Of a stretch of 64,000 nucleotides of DNA, positions 55,948 through 64,000 are shown in pieces. Both the position numbers and the translations under genes were made by a program. Under the pieces are notes generated by a model, which was not told where the DNA came from, did no database searches, and saw only the letters and a program-made list of their open reading frames with translations. The stretch is from Schlegelella_A sp038234975. GTDB lineage: Bacteria > Pseudomonadota > Gammaproteobacteria > Burkholderiales > Burkholderiaceae_C. Numbering within the stretch: position 1 is the stretch's first letter; each line of letters starts with the position of its first letter. The DNA is taken from the NCBI GenBank assembly GCA_038234975.1, contig JBBSUK010000002.1:1-64000 (forward strand), given 5' to 3'.

Positions 55948-57533
55948 GATGCGCCCGCCTGTGCAGCTGCGGCGCGCTGCGTGCGCGCGCGCGTGCGCAC
56001 CGCTGCCGGCAGGCGCTTGGCTGGCGGCACACGTCGCTGGCGGGGCGTCGATGCCTTCGCCGGCGGTGCCGCCGGCACGTCGGCCGCGGCGACGAGCTTG
56101 CGCAAGGTCTCCATCGCCCGCTCGATCTGCACGCCGATCGCGTGCACGTCGGGCACCGCGCGGCGGCAGGCGATCAGGCCGAAGCAGAGCCTGTCGACGT
56201 GGCTTTGCACGGTGATGTTGAGGGCGATCCCGTGGCCGACGATGGACACCGGGAAGTAGTCGGTCATCCTGGCGCCGGCGAGGAAGACCGGCACCTTCGA
56301 TCCGGGCACGTTGGAGATGGCGACGTTGACGATGCGCAGCCAGTCGGCGATGCGCGAACGGCCGTAGAGAGACGCCAGGCCGCTGATCAGCCACGGTGAC
56401 CCGAGCGACGGAAAGTCGGTCGGGATCACGCCGCCGAACGTGCCCATCTGTCGCTTCATCGCCGCCGTGCCGCGGCGGATCGCGGCGAGCCGCGTGGCGG
56501 GGTCGGCGAACTCGGTGCCGAGGTCGATCAGGGTGCCGGCGACCTGGTTGTTCGAGCTCGTGTCGCCCTCGGCGCGCAGCGAGATCGGCACTCCGGCGAC
56601 GAGCGATCGCTCGGGCAGTTCACCGCCTTCCTTCAGGTAGGCACGCAGCGCCGTGCTGCACAGCCAGAGCACGACATCGTTGATCGACGCGCCGAAGCGC
56701 TTGCCCATCGCCTTGACCTCGGGCAGCGGCAGCACCACCGCGGCGAAAGCGCGCTGGTTCGTGATCGAGCGGTTGAACGGCGTGGCCGGGGCGAGCTTCC
56801 AGCGATTCGGCGCTGCCGACGACTTGCGCTCGGTCCGCTCGTCGGCGGTCTCGGCGCGGCGCGCCGCAACCGCCTCGCCGAGCGCGCCGATGGCCGTTTT
56901 GGCCACCTTCGGCAGCAGCCTGGCGCCCTGCACGATCTGTCGCAGCTGGTTCTGCAGCGCCGCCGCCATCAACTCGGCGACGCCGAGCTGATAGGTGTTG
57001 GCGCGCGGCTCGCGCGGCGGCTTGACGACGCGTGGCTCGGGCGTCAGGTCGAACAGGCTGGTCGCCATCGCCACGCCGGCCTGCCCGTCGACCGCGGCGT
57101 GGTGCACCTTGCCGTAGAAACCGATGCGGCCGTCGGCGAGGCCCTCGATGACGTAGAGCTCCCACAACGGCCGGCTGCGGTCGAGCAGCATGGAATGCAG
57201 ACGCGCGACGAGTGACTCGAGCTGCGCGAGCGTGCCCGGCCTGGGCAGCACCATGTAGCGCACGTGGTAGTCGATGTCGATGTCGTCGTCGTGAATCCAG
57301 ACCGGGTTGGCGAGGTCGAACGGCATCAGCGCCAGCTTGCGCGTGAAGACCGGCGCGAGGTGCATGCGCGTCGCGACATGCGCCTTCACCGTTTCGTACC
57401 AGCCTTCGCCGGGGTAGCCAGCCGGCGGCTCGAACAGGTTCAGGCTGCCGACGTGCATCGGCATCTCGGCGCTTTCCATGTGCAGGAAGGCGCCGTCGAC
57501 GATGCTCAGGTGCTTCATCTGGGTCACGCGCAT
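55944..57533 (-). CDS. Wax ester synthase/acyl-CoA:diacylglycerol acyltransferase
   Basis: A 529-residue WS/DGAT. The acyltransferase motif HHAAVDG is at 144-150 with its catalytic second histidine. The N-terminal MKHLSIVDGAFLHMES and VWVPxx-type segments fit the family, and NVPGSKVPVFLAGARM is the conserved C-terminal PLW/N motif region. It esterifies fatty alcohols or diacylglycerols with acyl-CoA to make storage lipids at the membrane. The start is at 57533 or 57518. A tail of Ala/Arg-rich residues ends the protein. Confidence 0.92.
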   Translation of the reverse strand: MRVTQMKHLSIVDGAFLHMESAEMPMHVGSLNLFEPPAGYPGEGWYETVKAHVATRMHLAPVFTRKLALMPFDLANPVWIHDDDIDIDYHVRYMVLPRPGTLAQLESLVARLHSMLLDRSRPLWELYVIEGLADGRIGFYGKVHHAAVDGQAGVAMATSLFDLTPEPRVVKPPREPRANTYQLGVAELMAAALQNQLRQIVQGARLLPKVAKTAIGALGEAVAARRAETADERTERKSSAAPNRWKLAPATPFNRSITNQRAFAAVVLPLPEVKAMGKRFGASINDVVLWLCSTALRAYLKEGGELPERSLVAGVPISLRAEGDTSSNNQVAGTLIDLGTEFADPATRLAAIRRGTAAMKRQMGTFGGVIPTDFPSLGSPWLISGLASLYGRSRIADWLRIVNVAISNVPGSKVPVFLAGARMTDYFPVSIVGHGIALNITVQSHVDRLCFGLIACRRAVPDVHAIGVQIERAMETLRKLVAAADVPAAPPAKASTPRQRRVPPAKRLPAAVRTRARTQRAAAAQAGAS

Positions 57534-57652
57534 GCTCTTCGGCCCGGGTCGCCCGTTGTACCGCGCGCCTCGCAGTCCGGCCAGCGGGCTTGCACGGGGC
57601 CCGGGGCGAGGCGACATACTGGGCGACGTTCCCTCTGCGAAGGACCCCGACC

Positions 57653-58720
57653 GTGGACGCCTTCACCACCACCACGCCGACCGCTGCCGACGCCCGCAAG
57701 GCCTTCTACGAGCGCATCGACCGGCTGCACATGACGCCGCTGTGGGAGGTGCTCGGCGCGCTCGTGCCGAAGGCGCCGACCAGCCCGGTCGCGCCGGCCA
57801 TATGGCACTACGACGACGTGCGGCCGCACGTGATGGAGGCCGGCCGGCTCATCACGGCCGAGGAAGCCGAGCGGCGCGTGCTGGTGCTCGAGAACCCGTC
57901 GCTGCGCGGCCGCTCGTCGATCACGCAGTCGATCTACGCCGGCCTGCAGCTGATCCTTCCGGGCGAAGTCGCGCCGGCGCACCGTCACACGCAGTCGGCG
58001 CTGCGCCTCGTGCTCGACGGTGAAGGTGCCTACACCGCGGTCGACGGCGAGCGCACCACCATGCGCTACGGCGACTTCATCATCACGCCGTCGTGGACGT
58101 TCCACGACCACGGCAACGACGGAGGCGAGCCCGTCGTCTGGCTCGACGGCCTCGACATCCCGCTCGTGCACTTCCTCGACGCCGGCTTCGCCGAGAAGTC
58201 GGGGGCGAAAACGCAGGCCGAGGCGCGGCCTGAAGGCGATGCCCTCGCGCGCTACGGCTCGGGCCTCCTGCCGATGGACCACGCGCCGCAGCCGCACGAG
58301 CCGTCGCGCATGTTCGTCTACCCGTACGCGCGAACCCGCGAGGCGCTCGCCGCCATCGCCCGCGGCGCACCGGACGCGCACCACGGCCACCGGCTGCAGT
58401 TCACCAATCCGGCCACCGGACGGTCGCCGATGCCGACGATCGGCACCTACATCCAGCGTTTGCCGAAGCGCTTCGAGACCCGGCCGAGCCGCAGCAGCGA
58501 TTCGACGGTGCACGTGTGCCTCGACGGCGGCGGCGAGGCGAGGATCGTTGCGCCCGACGGCGGCGAGGTCCGCCACCCGTTCGGCCCGCGCGACGTCTTC
58601 GTGGTGCCGTCTTGGCACGCCGTGTCGTTGCGTGCGGCCGGCTGCGAGACGACCCTGTTCGGCTTTTCCGATCGGCCCGTGCAGCAGGTGCTCGGGATGT
58701 GGCGCGAGGCGTTGCTCTGA
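57653..58720 (+). CDS. Gentisate 1,2-dioxygenase
   Basis: A 355-residue two-cupin dioxygenase opening gentisate to maleylpyruvate. Metal-binding histidines are H110 and H112 (APAHRHTQSALR) and H151/H153 (TFHDHGND) in the first cupin; the second cupin has HPFGPRDVFVVPSWHA. Start is GTG with an AAGGA site eight bases upstream. The gene stands alone: no maleylpyruvate isomerase or fumarylpyruvate hydrolase is adjacent. It diverges from the WS/DGAT gene and is convergent with the DUF1501 gene four bases away. Related salicylate or hydroxynaphthoate dioxygenases cannot be excluded. Confidence 0.9.
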   Translation: MDAFTTTTPTAADARKAFYERIDRLHMTPLWEVLGALVPKAPTSPVAPAIWHYDDVRPHVMEAGRLITAEEAERRVLVLENPSLRGRSSITQSIYAGLQLILPGEVAPAHRHTQSALRLVLDGEGAYTAVDGERTTMRYGDFIITPSWTFHDHGNDGGEPVVWLDGLDIPLVHFLDAGFAEKSGAKTQAEARPEGDALARYGSGLLPMDHAPQPHEPSRMFVYPYARTREALAAIARGAPDAHHGHRLQFTNPATGRSPMPTIGTYIQRLPKRFETRPSRSSDSTVHVCLDGGGEARIVAPDGGEVRHPFGPRDVFVVPSWHAVSLRAAGCETTLFGFSDRPVQQVLGMWREALL

Positions 58721-58724
58721 CCGG

Positions 58725-60101
58725 TCACACGAACCCGAGGTTGCGCTGCGAGGCGTTCCAGTTGACGAGGCTGGGCAGCACCGTCAGCAGGTCGGCGTCG
58801 GCGATGCCGAACCACGTGCCGAGCGTGGCGGCGAGCTGATCGACGGAGGTCGTCGGCAGGAGCCGGCCCTGGCCGACATCGTCCGGGCCGTCGTTGGCGA
58901 CGACCGGCGCGGCGCCGTAGTAGCGGCCACCCCGGACCGCGCCGCCGAGCACGAAGTGCATGCCGCCCCAGCCGTGGTCCGAACCGTCGTTCGCCGTCAG
59001 CGTGCGGCCGAAATCGGAAGCGGTGAACGTGGTCACCCGGTCGGCGACGCCGAGCTCGATCGTCGCCTGGTGGAACGATGACAGCGCGCCCGCCACCGTC
59101 GTCAGCAGCCCGGGGTGAATCGACGCGAGGCCGTCGTGGTTGTCGAAGCCGCCGGCCGAGACGAAGAACACCTGGCGCTTCGTTTGGGTGGTGCCCGCCG
59201 TCGAGATCATGCGGGCGACGAACTTCAGCTGGTCGGCGAGGCCGTTGGCGGTCGGAAACACGGTTGTCAACGGCGGCGCGCCGGCGAGCGCGGCGGTGAG
59301 CACGCCGCCGGCGTCGATCGAGCGCGACGTGACCCTCGCGTACTCGTTCTCGAACAGGTGCGCGTGAGGCGCGGTGACGATGGAGCGCAACGCCGTCGAG
59401 CACGCGGCCGATCCGAACAGCGGTGACTGCAGCCCGGTGAACTGCACCGGCCCCGCCGTCGACACCTGGTACTGCACGGCGCTCCTGCCGGAGAGGAAGA
59501 CCGCGTTGCCGGAGACGTTGACGCAGGTGAAGGTCGCGTTGCCGTTGCCGGCGGCAAACAGGTCGCCCATGCGGCCACCCCAGCCCGACGTCGCGCCTTC
59601 GGGCGACGACGACTGCCACACCGACTGCTGGTCGTTGTGCGAGAAGAGCTTGGGCGGCAGGGGCACCGACTTCGCGGTGTACTGCGCCTTCGTCGTCGGC
59701 TGCACCAGCGTGCCCACGTTGAGCAGCACGCCCATCTTGCCGGCCGCGAAGATCGGCAGCAGCGGCGCGAGCTCGGGGGCGAGGGCGTACTGCCGGCCGC
59801 CCGGCAGTGGCGTCGTCGGCGCCAGCGTCGTCGCGACGAGGTCGCTCGCGGCATAGGCGAGCGTCGGCCGCATGCCCTGGTAGGCGGCGTAGCTCGGCGC
59901 GTCGGCCGGCACCAGCGTGTTGCCGTGGTCGTTGCCACCGTAGAGGAAGACGCAGACGAGCGCCTTGTAGTCGGAGGCGCTCTGCGCGGCGGCCTCGCCG
60001 AGTATCGCCAGGTTCAGCGCCCACGGCGCGGCGCTGCCGGCCAGCGAGAGCGCCGAGGCGCGTTGCAGGAAGGCACGGCGGGATGCGGTCGGTCGGTTCA
60101 T
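58725..60101 (-). CDS. DUF1501 family secreted protein
   Basis: A 458-residue protein exported by Tat: SRRAFLQRASALSLAG at 7-22. The body matches DUF1501, which resembles alkaline phosphatase/sulfatase folds: YKALVCVFLYGGNDHGNTLVP near the N-terminus, then GGFDNHDG and ASDFGRTLTANDGSDHGWGG, likely metal-binding. Activity is unknown. The ATG is preceded by AAGGAG. It follows the DUF1800 gene by 13 bases; the two families occur as a pair in many bacteria. Confidence 0.9.
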   Translation of the reverse strand: MNRPTASRRAFLQRASALSLAGSAAPWALNLAILGEAAAQSASDYKALVCVFLYGGNDHGNTLVPADAPSYAAYQGMRPTLAYAASDLVATTLAPTTPLPGGRQYALAPELAPLLPIFAAGKMGVLLNVGTLVQPTTKAQYTAKSVPLPPKLFSHNDQQSVWQSSSPEGATSGWGGRMGDLFAAGNGNATFTCVNVSGNAVFLSGRSAVQYQVSTAGPVQFTGLQSPLFGSAACSTALRSIVTAPHAHLFENEYARVTSRSIDAGGVLTAALAGAPPLTTVFPTANGLADQLKFVARMISTAGTTQTKRQVFFVSAGGFDNHDGLASIHPGLLTTVAGALSSFHQATIELGVADRVTTFTASDFGRTLTANDGSDHGWGGMHFVLGGAVRGGRYYGAAPVVANDGPDDVGQGRLLPTTSVDQLAATLGTWFGIADADLLTVLPSLVNWNASQRNLGFV

Positions 60102-60114
60102 CGCGGTCGCTCCT

Positions 60115-61809
60115 TCACTTGAGGACGATGGTTTCTGGCGACGCGAGCACCAGCAGCACGGCGGCCTTGGCGCGCAGCAGGCGCGCCGCGTCGGTTCCGG
60201 CCGCCATCGTCTGCACCGCCGACGCGATGGTGGCGGCAGTCGACGCACCGACCTGCCCGGCGGCGAGGACGGCAACCACCTCGGCGACCAGCGCGGTCGC
60301 GTCGTCGGCGATCGCGGTCAGGCCCGAGTAGTCGGCCATCAACCCGGCCAGCGTGCCGCCGACGGCGCGCTGCAGGTAGTTCACCGTGCCGACCACCGAC
60401 GACTCGTTGGTGATCTGGAACTCGGGGGCGACCAGCGAGGCGCTGGCGATCGAGGTGTTCGGCGGTACGTAGCCCGGGCGAAAGAAGTTGAAGACCGAAG
60501 GCGAGCGCAGCGGGCTCTGGCCGAGCTGCGTCGCCGGGTCGGAGGTGTTGCCCAGCCAGGCGCCGCTCGGCGAGCTCACCGCGTACGCACGCGCCCAGCC
60601 CGCCAGACGCAGGATCGGCTCGCGCAGCTTGCCCGACGTGGCGGCGGCCGGCGCGGCGCGCGCCTCGGCGTCGAGCAGGATCGCCTTGACGACCGCGCCG
60701 AGGTTGCCGCGTGCGCCGGTCGCATCGGCGCCGAACACCGCTGCGACGCGGCCGACGTATGCCGCGCTCGGATTGCTCGTGACGAGCCGCTGGATCAGCT
60801 GGCGGGAAAGGAACGGCGCGACGTTCGGGTGCGAGCAGATCGTGTCGAGCGCCGTGGTGAGCGCCGCCGTCGCGTCGCTTCCGGCGGCGACCGTCGTTCC
60901 CAGAAAGGCCTTGGCTCCCGTTTCGTAGCGCGACGCGATGTTGAGCATCGGCCGGCGAACGAAGTCGGGCGTCGCCGTCGCGGCACTGCCGGCGAGGCCG
61001 GCGTAGTCGAACTCCCAGCCGGTGAAGACGCGGGCCAGCCCGGTGACGTCGCTCTGCATGTAGGTCGGCGTCGCGGTCGGCGTGCCGTCGGCGGCGAGCT
61101 GGACGAGGCCGATCGTGAACAGCTGCATCAGCTCGCGCGCGTAGTTCTCGTCGGGCAGCGCCCCGGTGGCCGGGTTGGCCTTGCGGCTGCCGCGGTAGGT
61201 CAGGTAGGTGCCCATCGCCGGGCTGAGCGACACCTGCTGCATGAGCGCGCGATGGCTGCCGAAGATGCCGGCCTCGAGCAGGTCGAGCCACGCCGCCGCC
61301 GCGAACTGCCGCCAGCCGATACCCGCCAGCCCGTCGATCGACGTGACGACGATCTCCGACAGCGCGAGCGTCACCCGCTGGCGCAGCGTGTCGGGCGACG
61401 AGAGCAGCTTTTTCCAGGCGACGCTGTCGAAGCCGGCCTGGTTGTTCTTGTAGGCGATGTCGGCGTAGCCGGCGGCGACGAGCGCGTCCCAGCGCGTCTG
61501 CGACGGCACCGTCGCCATCTGCTCGTCGATCCACGCCGCGTAGCCGATCGCCTGGACACGGGCGATCTGCGCGCGGTCGGCCCCCATCGACGCCTGGGCG
61601 AGGAAGCGCGATGCCTCGGCGACGGTCGGGGCGGGGGCACCGCCGGTTCCGGAGCCGCCGCCCGAGCCGGAGCCCGAGTTGCCTTCGTCGCCCGACCCTC
61701 CGCCGCCTCCGCAGGCGGCCAGCACCGCGGCGGCCGCGGCGGCGATCGTCGCGGTCGACACCGTCGCCACCGGCCGCGCCTCCAGCGGCGCGTCGAGCGT
61801 GTCGTTCAT
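60115..61809 (-). CDS. DUF1800 family lipoprotein
   Basis: A 564-residue lipoprotein with lipobox LAAC (C33) followed by a Gly/Ser-rich linker (34-60). The DUF1800 domain fills the rest: RFLAQASMGADRAQIARVQ, NYARELMQLFTIGL and PSVFNFFRPGY are typical. Function is unknown. Start has GGAGG a few bases upstream. It is the first gene of the DUF1800-DUF1501 pair. The 120 bases between it and the kinase gene hold its probable promoter and nothing else evident. Confidence 0.9.
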   Translation of the reverse strand: MNDTLDAPLEARPVATVSTATIAAAAAAVLAACGGGGGSGDEGNSGSGSGGGSGTGGAPAPTVAEASRFLAQASMGADRAQIARVQAIGYAAWIDEQMATVPSQTRWDALVAAGYADIAYKNNQAGFDSVAWKKLLSSPDTLRQRVTLALSEIVVTSIDGLAGIGWRQFAAAAWLDLLEAGIFGSHRALMQQVSLSPAMGTYLTYRGSRKANPATGALPDENYARELMQLFTIGLVQLAADGTPTATPTYMQSDVTGLARVFTGWEFDYAGLAGSAATATPDFVRRPMLNIASRYETGAKAFLGTTVAAGSDATAALTTALDTICSHPNVAPFLSRQLIQRLVTSNPSAAYVGRVAAVFGADATGARGNLGAVVKAILLDAEARAAPAAATSGKLREPILRLAGWARAYAVSSPSGAWLGNTSDPATQLGQSPLRSPSVFNFFRPGYVPPNTSIASASLVAPEFQITNESSVVGTVNYLQRAVGGTLAGLMADYSGLTAIADDATALVAEVVAVLAAGQVGASTAATIASAVQTMAAGTDAARLLRAKAAVLLVLASPETIVLK

Positions 61810-61929
61810 GGTGGTCCTCCGCGTCGACAGGCGGACAGTGTCGGCCCCGGCCGCCGCGTTCGCATGTACGAATGCAAGGCGCGTGTAAACGGTCGTAAAC
61901 GGCGCGCCGAGGTGTGACCCGGCGGCGCC

Positions 61930-63129
61930 TCAGGCGGCCGGGTAGCGGCCCGGCAGCGTCACCCGGAACGTCGTTCCGGACGAGCCGGACCCGACGACAT
62001 CGACGTGCCCCTCGAGCAGCACGGCGAGCCGGCGCACGATCGCCAGGCCGAGGCCCTCGCCTTGCGACGGCGTGGCGCCCGGGGCGCCGAGCCCGGGGCC
62101 CGTGTCGGCGATGGTGAACCACCACGGGCTCGACGGCGACGCGGACCCGGCGTCGGCCGACCCGCCCCAGGCGACCGTCACGCCGCCTCGCTCGGTGTAG
62201 CGGATCGCGTTGAAGATCAGGTTCTGCGCGATGCGCCGCACCTTCACCGGGTCGCCCTCGACCTCGAGGACGCTCGGGCCCGCGGCGCCCACGTCCAGGC
62301 CCTTGTCGACGGCAGCCGGACGAACGTCGTCGGCGAGCGCGCGCAGCAGCGCTGCCGCGTCGAAGGCGCCGATCCGGCGCTCCTCCTGCCCCGCCTGGAG
62401 CCGCGACAGTTCGGTCACCTCCTCGAGGATCGCGTGCAGCGTGCTGACGTTGCGGCTGAGCATGGCGAGGAAGTCGTCGCGGCGTTCGGGCGGCAGCGCA
62501 TCGGCGCCGAGCGTGCGCGTCACGTTCGCCACGACGCCGAGGTTGCCGCGCAGGTCGTGCGCCGCCTGTCGCCACAGCTCGCCCTGCTGCCGCTCGAGAT
62601 CGCGCACCGTCGCCAGCGCGCGTTCGAGATCGTGCACGCTGCCGCTGGCCTGGCGTCGCTGCAGCTCGAAGAACTCCTGGGCGCTGTCGCTCGTCGATTC
62701 GCTGACGAAGAAGGCCAGCGTCCGGCGGGCGTCGCGGACCGCAACGGACGCCGAGTCGGGCAGCGCCGCGGCGCATCGCTCGAACTCGTCGACCAGGCAG
62801 CGGTGCAGCGATCCCCATTCACGCGTCAGCTCGTGCAGGTCGTAGCCCTGCCGCCAGCGCTGCTCTCCGTGCTGTTCCGACACCCGTTGCTGCTCGCGAA
62901 TCGAGCGCGCGTCGTCGGGAGGCGCGGCGAAAGCGCGCGCCAGCGCCTCCAGCCACAACGGCATGTGATCCTCGAGTTGACGGCGCGGCAGGAGCCGGTG
63001 CGTTCGCAGAAGCGGCTCGGCGGCGATCGCGGCGGTCCAGGCGTCGATGACCGCGCGCGCGCGGCCGGCGAACGCGGCGGCGATCGCCTGTCGCGCGTCG
63101 TTCAGCGCTTCGTCACCCGCGTCGGCCAT
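61930..63129 (-). CDS. Sensor histidine kinase (cytoplasmic)
   Basis: A 399-residue kinase without membrane helices. The N-terminal region (about 10-150) resembles an RsbRD-like sensor (EQQRVSEQHGEQRWRQGYDL). The phosphoacceptor is H191 in QAAHDLRGNLG. The ATPase domain has QNLIFNAIRYT (N box), IADTGPGLG (G1) and GEGLGLAIVRRL (G2). No response regulator is adjacent in the window. It follows the galactarate-dehydratase-like gene by 43 bases downstream. Confidence 0.9.
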   Translation of the reverse strand: MADAGDEALNDARQAIAAAFAGRARAVIDAWTAAIAAEPLLRTHRLLPRRQLEDHMPLWLEALARAFAAPPDDARSIREQQRVSEQHGEQRWRQGYDLHELTREWGSLHRCLVDEFERCAAALPDSASVAVRDARRTLAFFVSESTSDSAQEFFELQRRQASGSVHDLERALATVRDLERQQGELWRQAAHDLRGNLGVVANVTRTLGADALPPERRDDFLAMLSRNVSTLHAILEEVTELSRLQAGQEERRIGAFDAAALLRALADDVRPAAVDKGLDVGAAGPSVLEVEGDPVKVRRIAQNLIFNAIRYTERGGVTVAWGGSADAGSASPSSPWWFTIADTGPGLGAPGATPSQGEGLGLAIVRRLAVLLEGHVDVVGSGSSGTTFRVTLPGRYPAA

Positions 63130-63172
63130 GGCGTCCCGTTCCTTCCGGAGGCGAATTGTGCGCGACCGCGCC

Positions 63173-64000
63173 TCAGGTGATCGGCGCCGGGTTGAAGAGC
63201 ACGAGCGCGTTGGCCAGGCCGTGCCGCTCGGCGCAGGTCGGCTCGCCGCTCGCCGTCGCCAGGACCAGCCGGAACAGCGCCCAGCCGGCCTCCTCGACCG
63301 TCATCGCGCCGGTGGCGACCGCGCCGGCGTCGAGGTCCATCAGGTCGTGCCAGCGGCGCGCCAGCTCGCTGTTCGTCGCGACCTTGATCACCGGCACCGC
63401 CGCCAGGCCGTACGGTGTGCCGCGGCCGGTGGTGAAGACGTGCACGTTCATGCCGGCGGCGAGCTGCAGCGTGCCGCAGACGAAGTCGCTCGCCGGCGTT
63501 GCGGCGTAGACCAGGCCGCGGGCGATGCCGCGGTCGGCCAGGCGCTCGCCCCGCGAGAGCACGCCGTCGATCGGGCCGCTGCCGGACTTGACGATCGAGC
63601 CCATCGCCTTCTCGACGATGTTCGACAGGCCCCCGGCCTTGTTGCCCGGCGTGGTGTCGGCGCTGCGATCGGCGCCGCCGCGCGCGAGGTAGGCGTCGGT
63701 CCACGCCATCTCGCGCACGAGCGCCTCGGCGACTTCGTCGTTCGCCGCTCGGCCGACCAGCTGGTCGATGCCGTCGCGCACTTCCGTGTTCTCCGAGAAC
63801 AACACGGTCGCGCCGGCGCGCACCAGCAGGTCGGTGCACCAGCCGACCGCCGGGTTGGCGGTGGCGCCGGAGAACGCGTCGCTGCCGCCGCACTGCACGC
63901 CGACGACCAGCGCCGACGCCGGCACCGGCTCGCGGCGACGCGCGTTCAGCCGCTCGAGATGGACGGCGGCACGGGCAACGATCGCGTCCTGCATCGCCTG
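63173..64000 (-). CDS. Galactarate/altronate dehydratase family protein, C-terminal part (partial)
   Basis: The last 275 codons of a UxaA/GarD-family dehydratase; the frame is open to the right edge and the gene begins beyond it. GVQCGGSDAFSG is the family's metal/substrate motif with the conserved Cys, and TPGNKAGGLSNIVEKAMGS is typical of GarD/UxaA C-terminal domains. It would dehydrate galactarate, altronate or a similar acid sugar. The exact substrate cannot be fixed from this part. Confidence 0.9.
   Translation of the reverse strand, partial: QAMQDAIVARAAVHLERLNARRREPVPASALVVGVQCGGSDAFSGATANPAVGWCTDLLVRAGATVLFSENTEVRDGIDQLVGRAANDEVAEALVREMAWTDAYLARGGADRSADTTPGNKAGGLSNIVEKAMGSIVKSGSGPIDGVLSRGERLADRGIARGLVYAATPASDFVCGTLQLAAGMNVHVFTTGRGTPYGLAAVPVIKVATNSELARRWHDLMDLDAGAVATGAMTVEEAGWALFRLVLATASGEPTCAERHGLANALVLFNPAPIT

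Overview
The window is GC-rich, gene-dense chromosomal DNA from a proteobacterium, most likely a Burkholderiales-type betaproteobacterium. The pointers are a Bug-type solute receptor, a DctPQM TRAP transporter, an NMT1/SsuA-like ABC importer, the hemE-priA pair and very high third-position GC. The family cannot be fixed from sequence alone. No rRNA, tRNA, CRISPR array, insertion sequence or prophage was seen.

Layout. (1) 1-9.5 kb: start of a response regulator, cysK, hemE, a short intergenic region with DnaA-box-like sites, priA, a YecA-like gene, a GAF protein, mmsA, and a DedA/cardiolipin-synthase pair. (2) 9.5-22.9 kb, all minus strand: a cation/proton exchanger, then a compact respiratory operon. 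Read in transcription order it is actA-B-C-D-E-F (Alternative Complex III), a small membrane protein, SCO, and caa3-type oxidase subunits II, I, III and IV. This would carry electrons from quinol through ACIII and cytochrome c to oxygen. (3) 22.9-30.3 kb: TRAP transporter dctPQM and an ABC importer whose permease gene is split from its ATPase and binding-protein genes by an oppositely oriented aminotransferase. (4) 30.3-34.1 kb: a VapBC module and an overlapping protease-FHA-SDR set. (5) 34.5-38.7 kb: a LysR regulator diverging from a TIM-barrel isomerase, a Rieske oxygenase and a Bug receptor.

(6) 38.7-50.5 kb is the most unusual part. It is a same-strand run of an OmpA-like lipoprotein, RlpA, a SLOG-like Rossmann protein, a caspase-like protease, a 1,903-residue protein with two alpha/beta-hydrolase-like regions and a C-terminal CHAT protease domain, a protein I do not recognise, and an MscS-type channel. 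Caspase and large-protein genes overlap by 4 nt, and the unknown gene and the channel gene are 2 nt apart. A ligand-sensing protein, two cysteine-protease effectors, lipase-like domains and a membrane channel together suggest a regulated cell-death, envelope-stress or anti-phage system. That role is inference.

(7) 50.7-64 kb: a CsbD-like gene ending at a strong bidirectional terminator, a UvrD/Rep helicase, a Cache-PAS-GGDEF diguanylate cyclase, DUF1304 and WS/DGAT genes, gentisate 1,2-dioxygenase, a DUF1501/DUF1800 secreted pair, a histidine kinase, and the 3' part of a galactarate-dehydratase-like gene running off the window. Four-base ATGA/GTGA stop-start overlaps are common throughout, so many starts are GTG and translational coupling is probably widespread.
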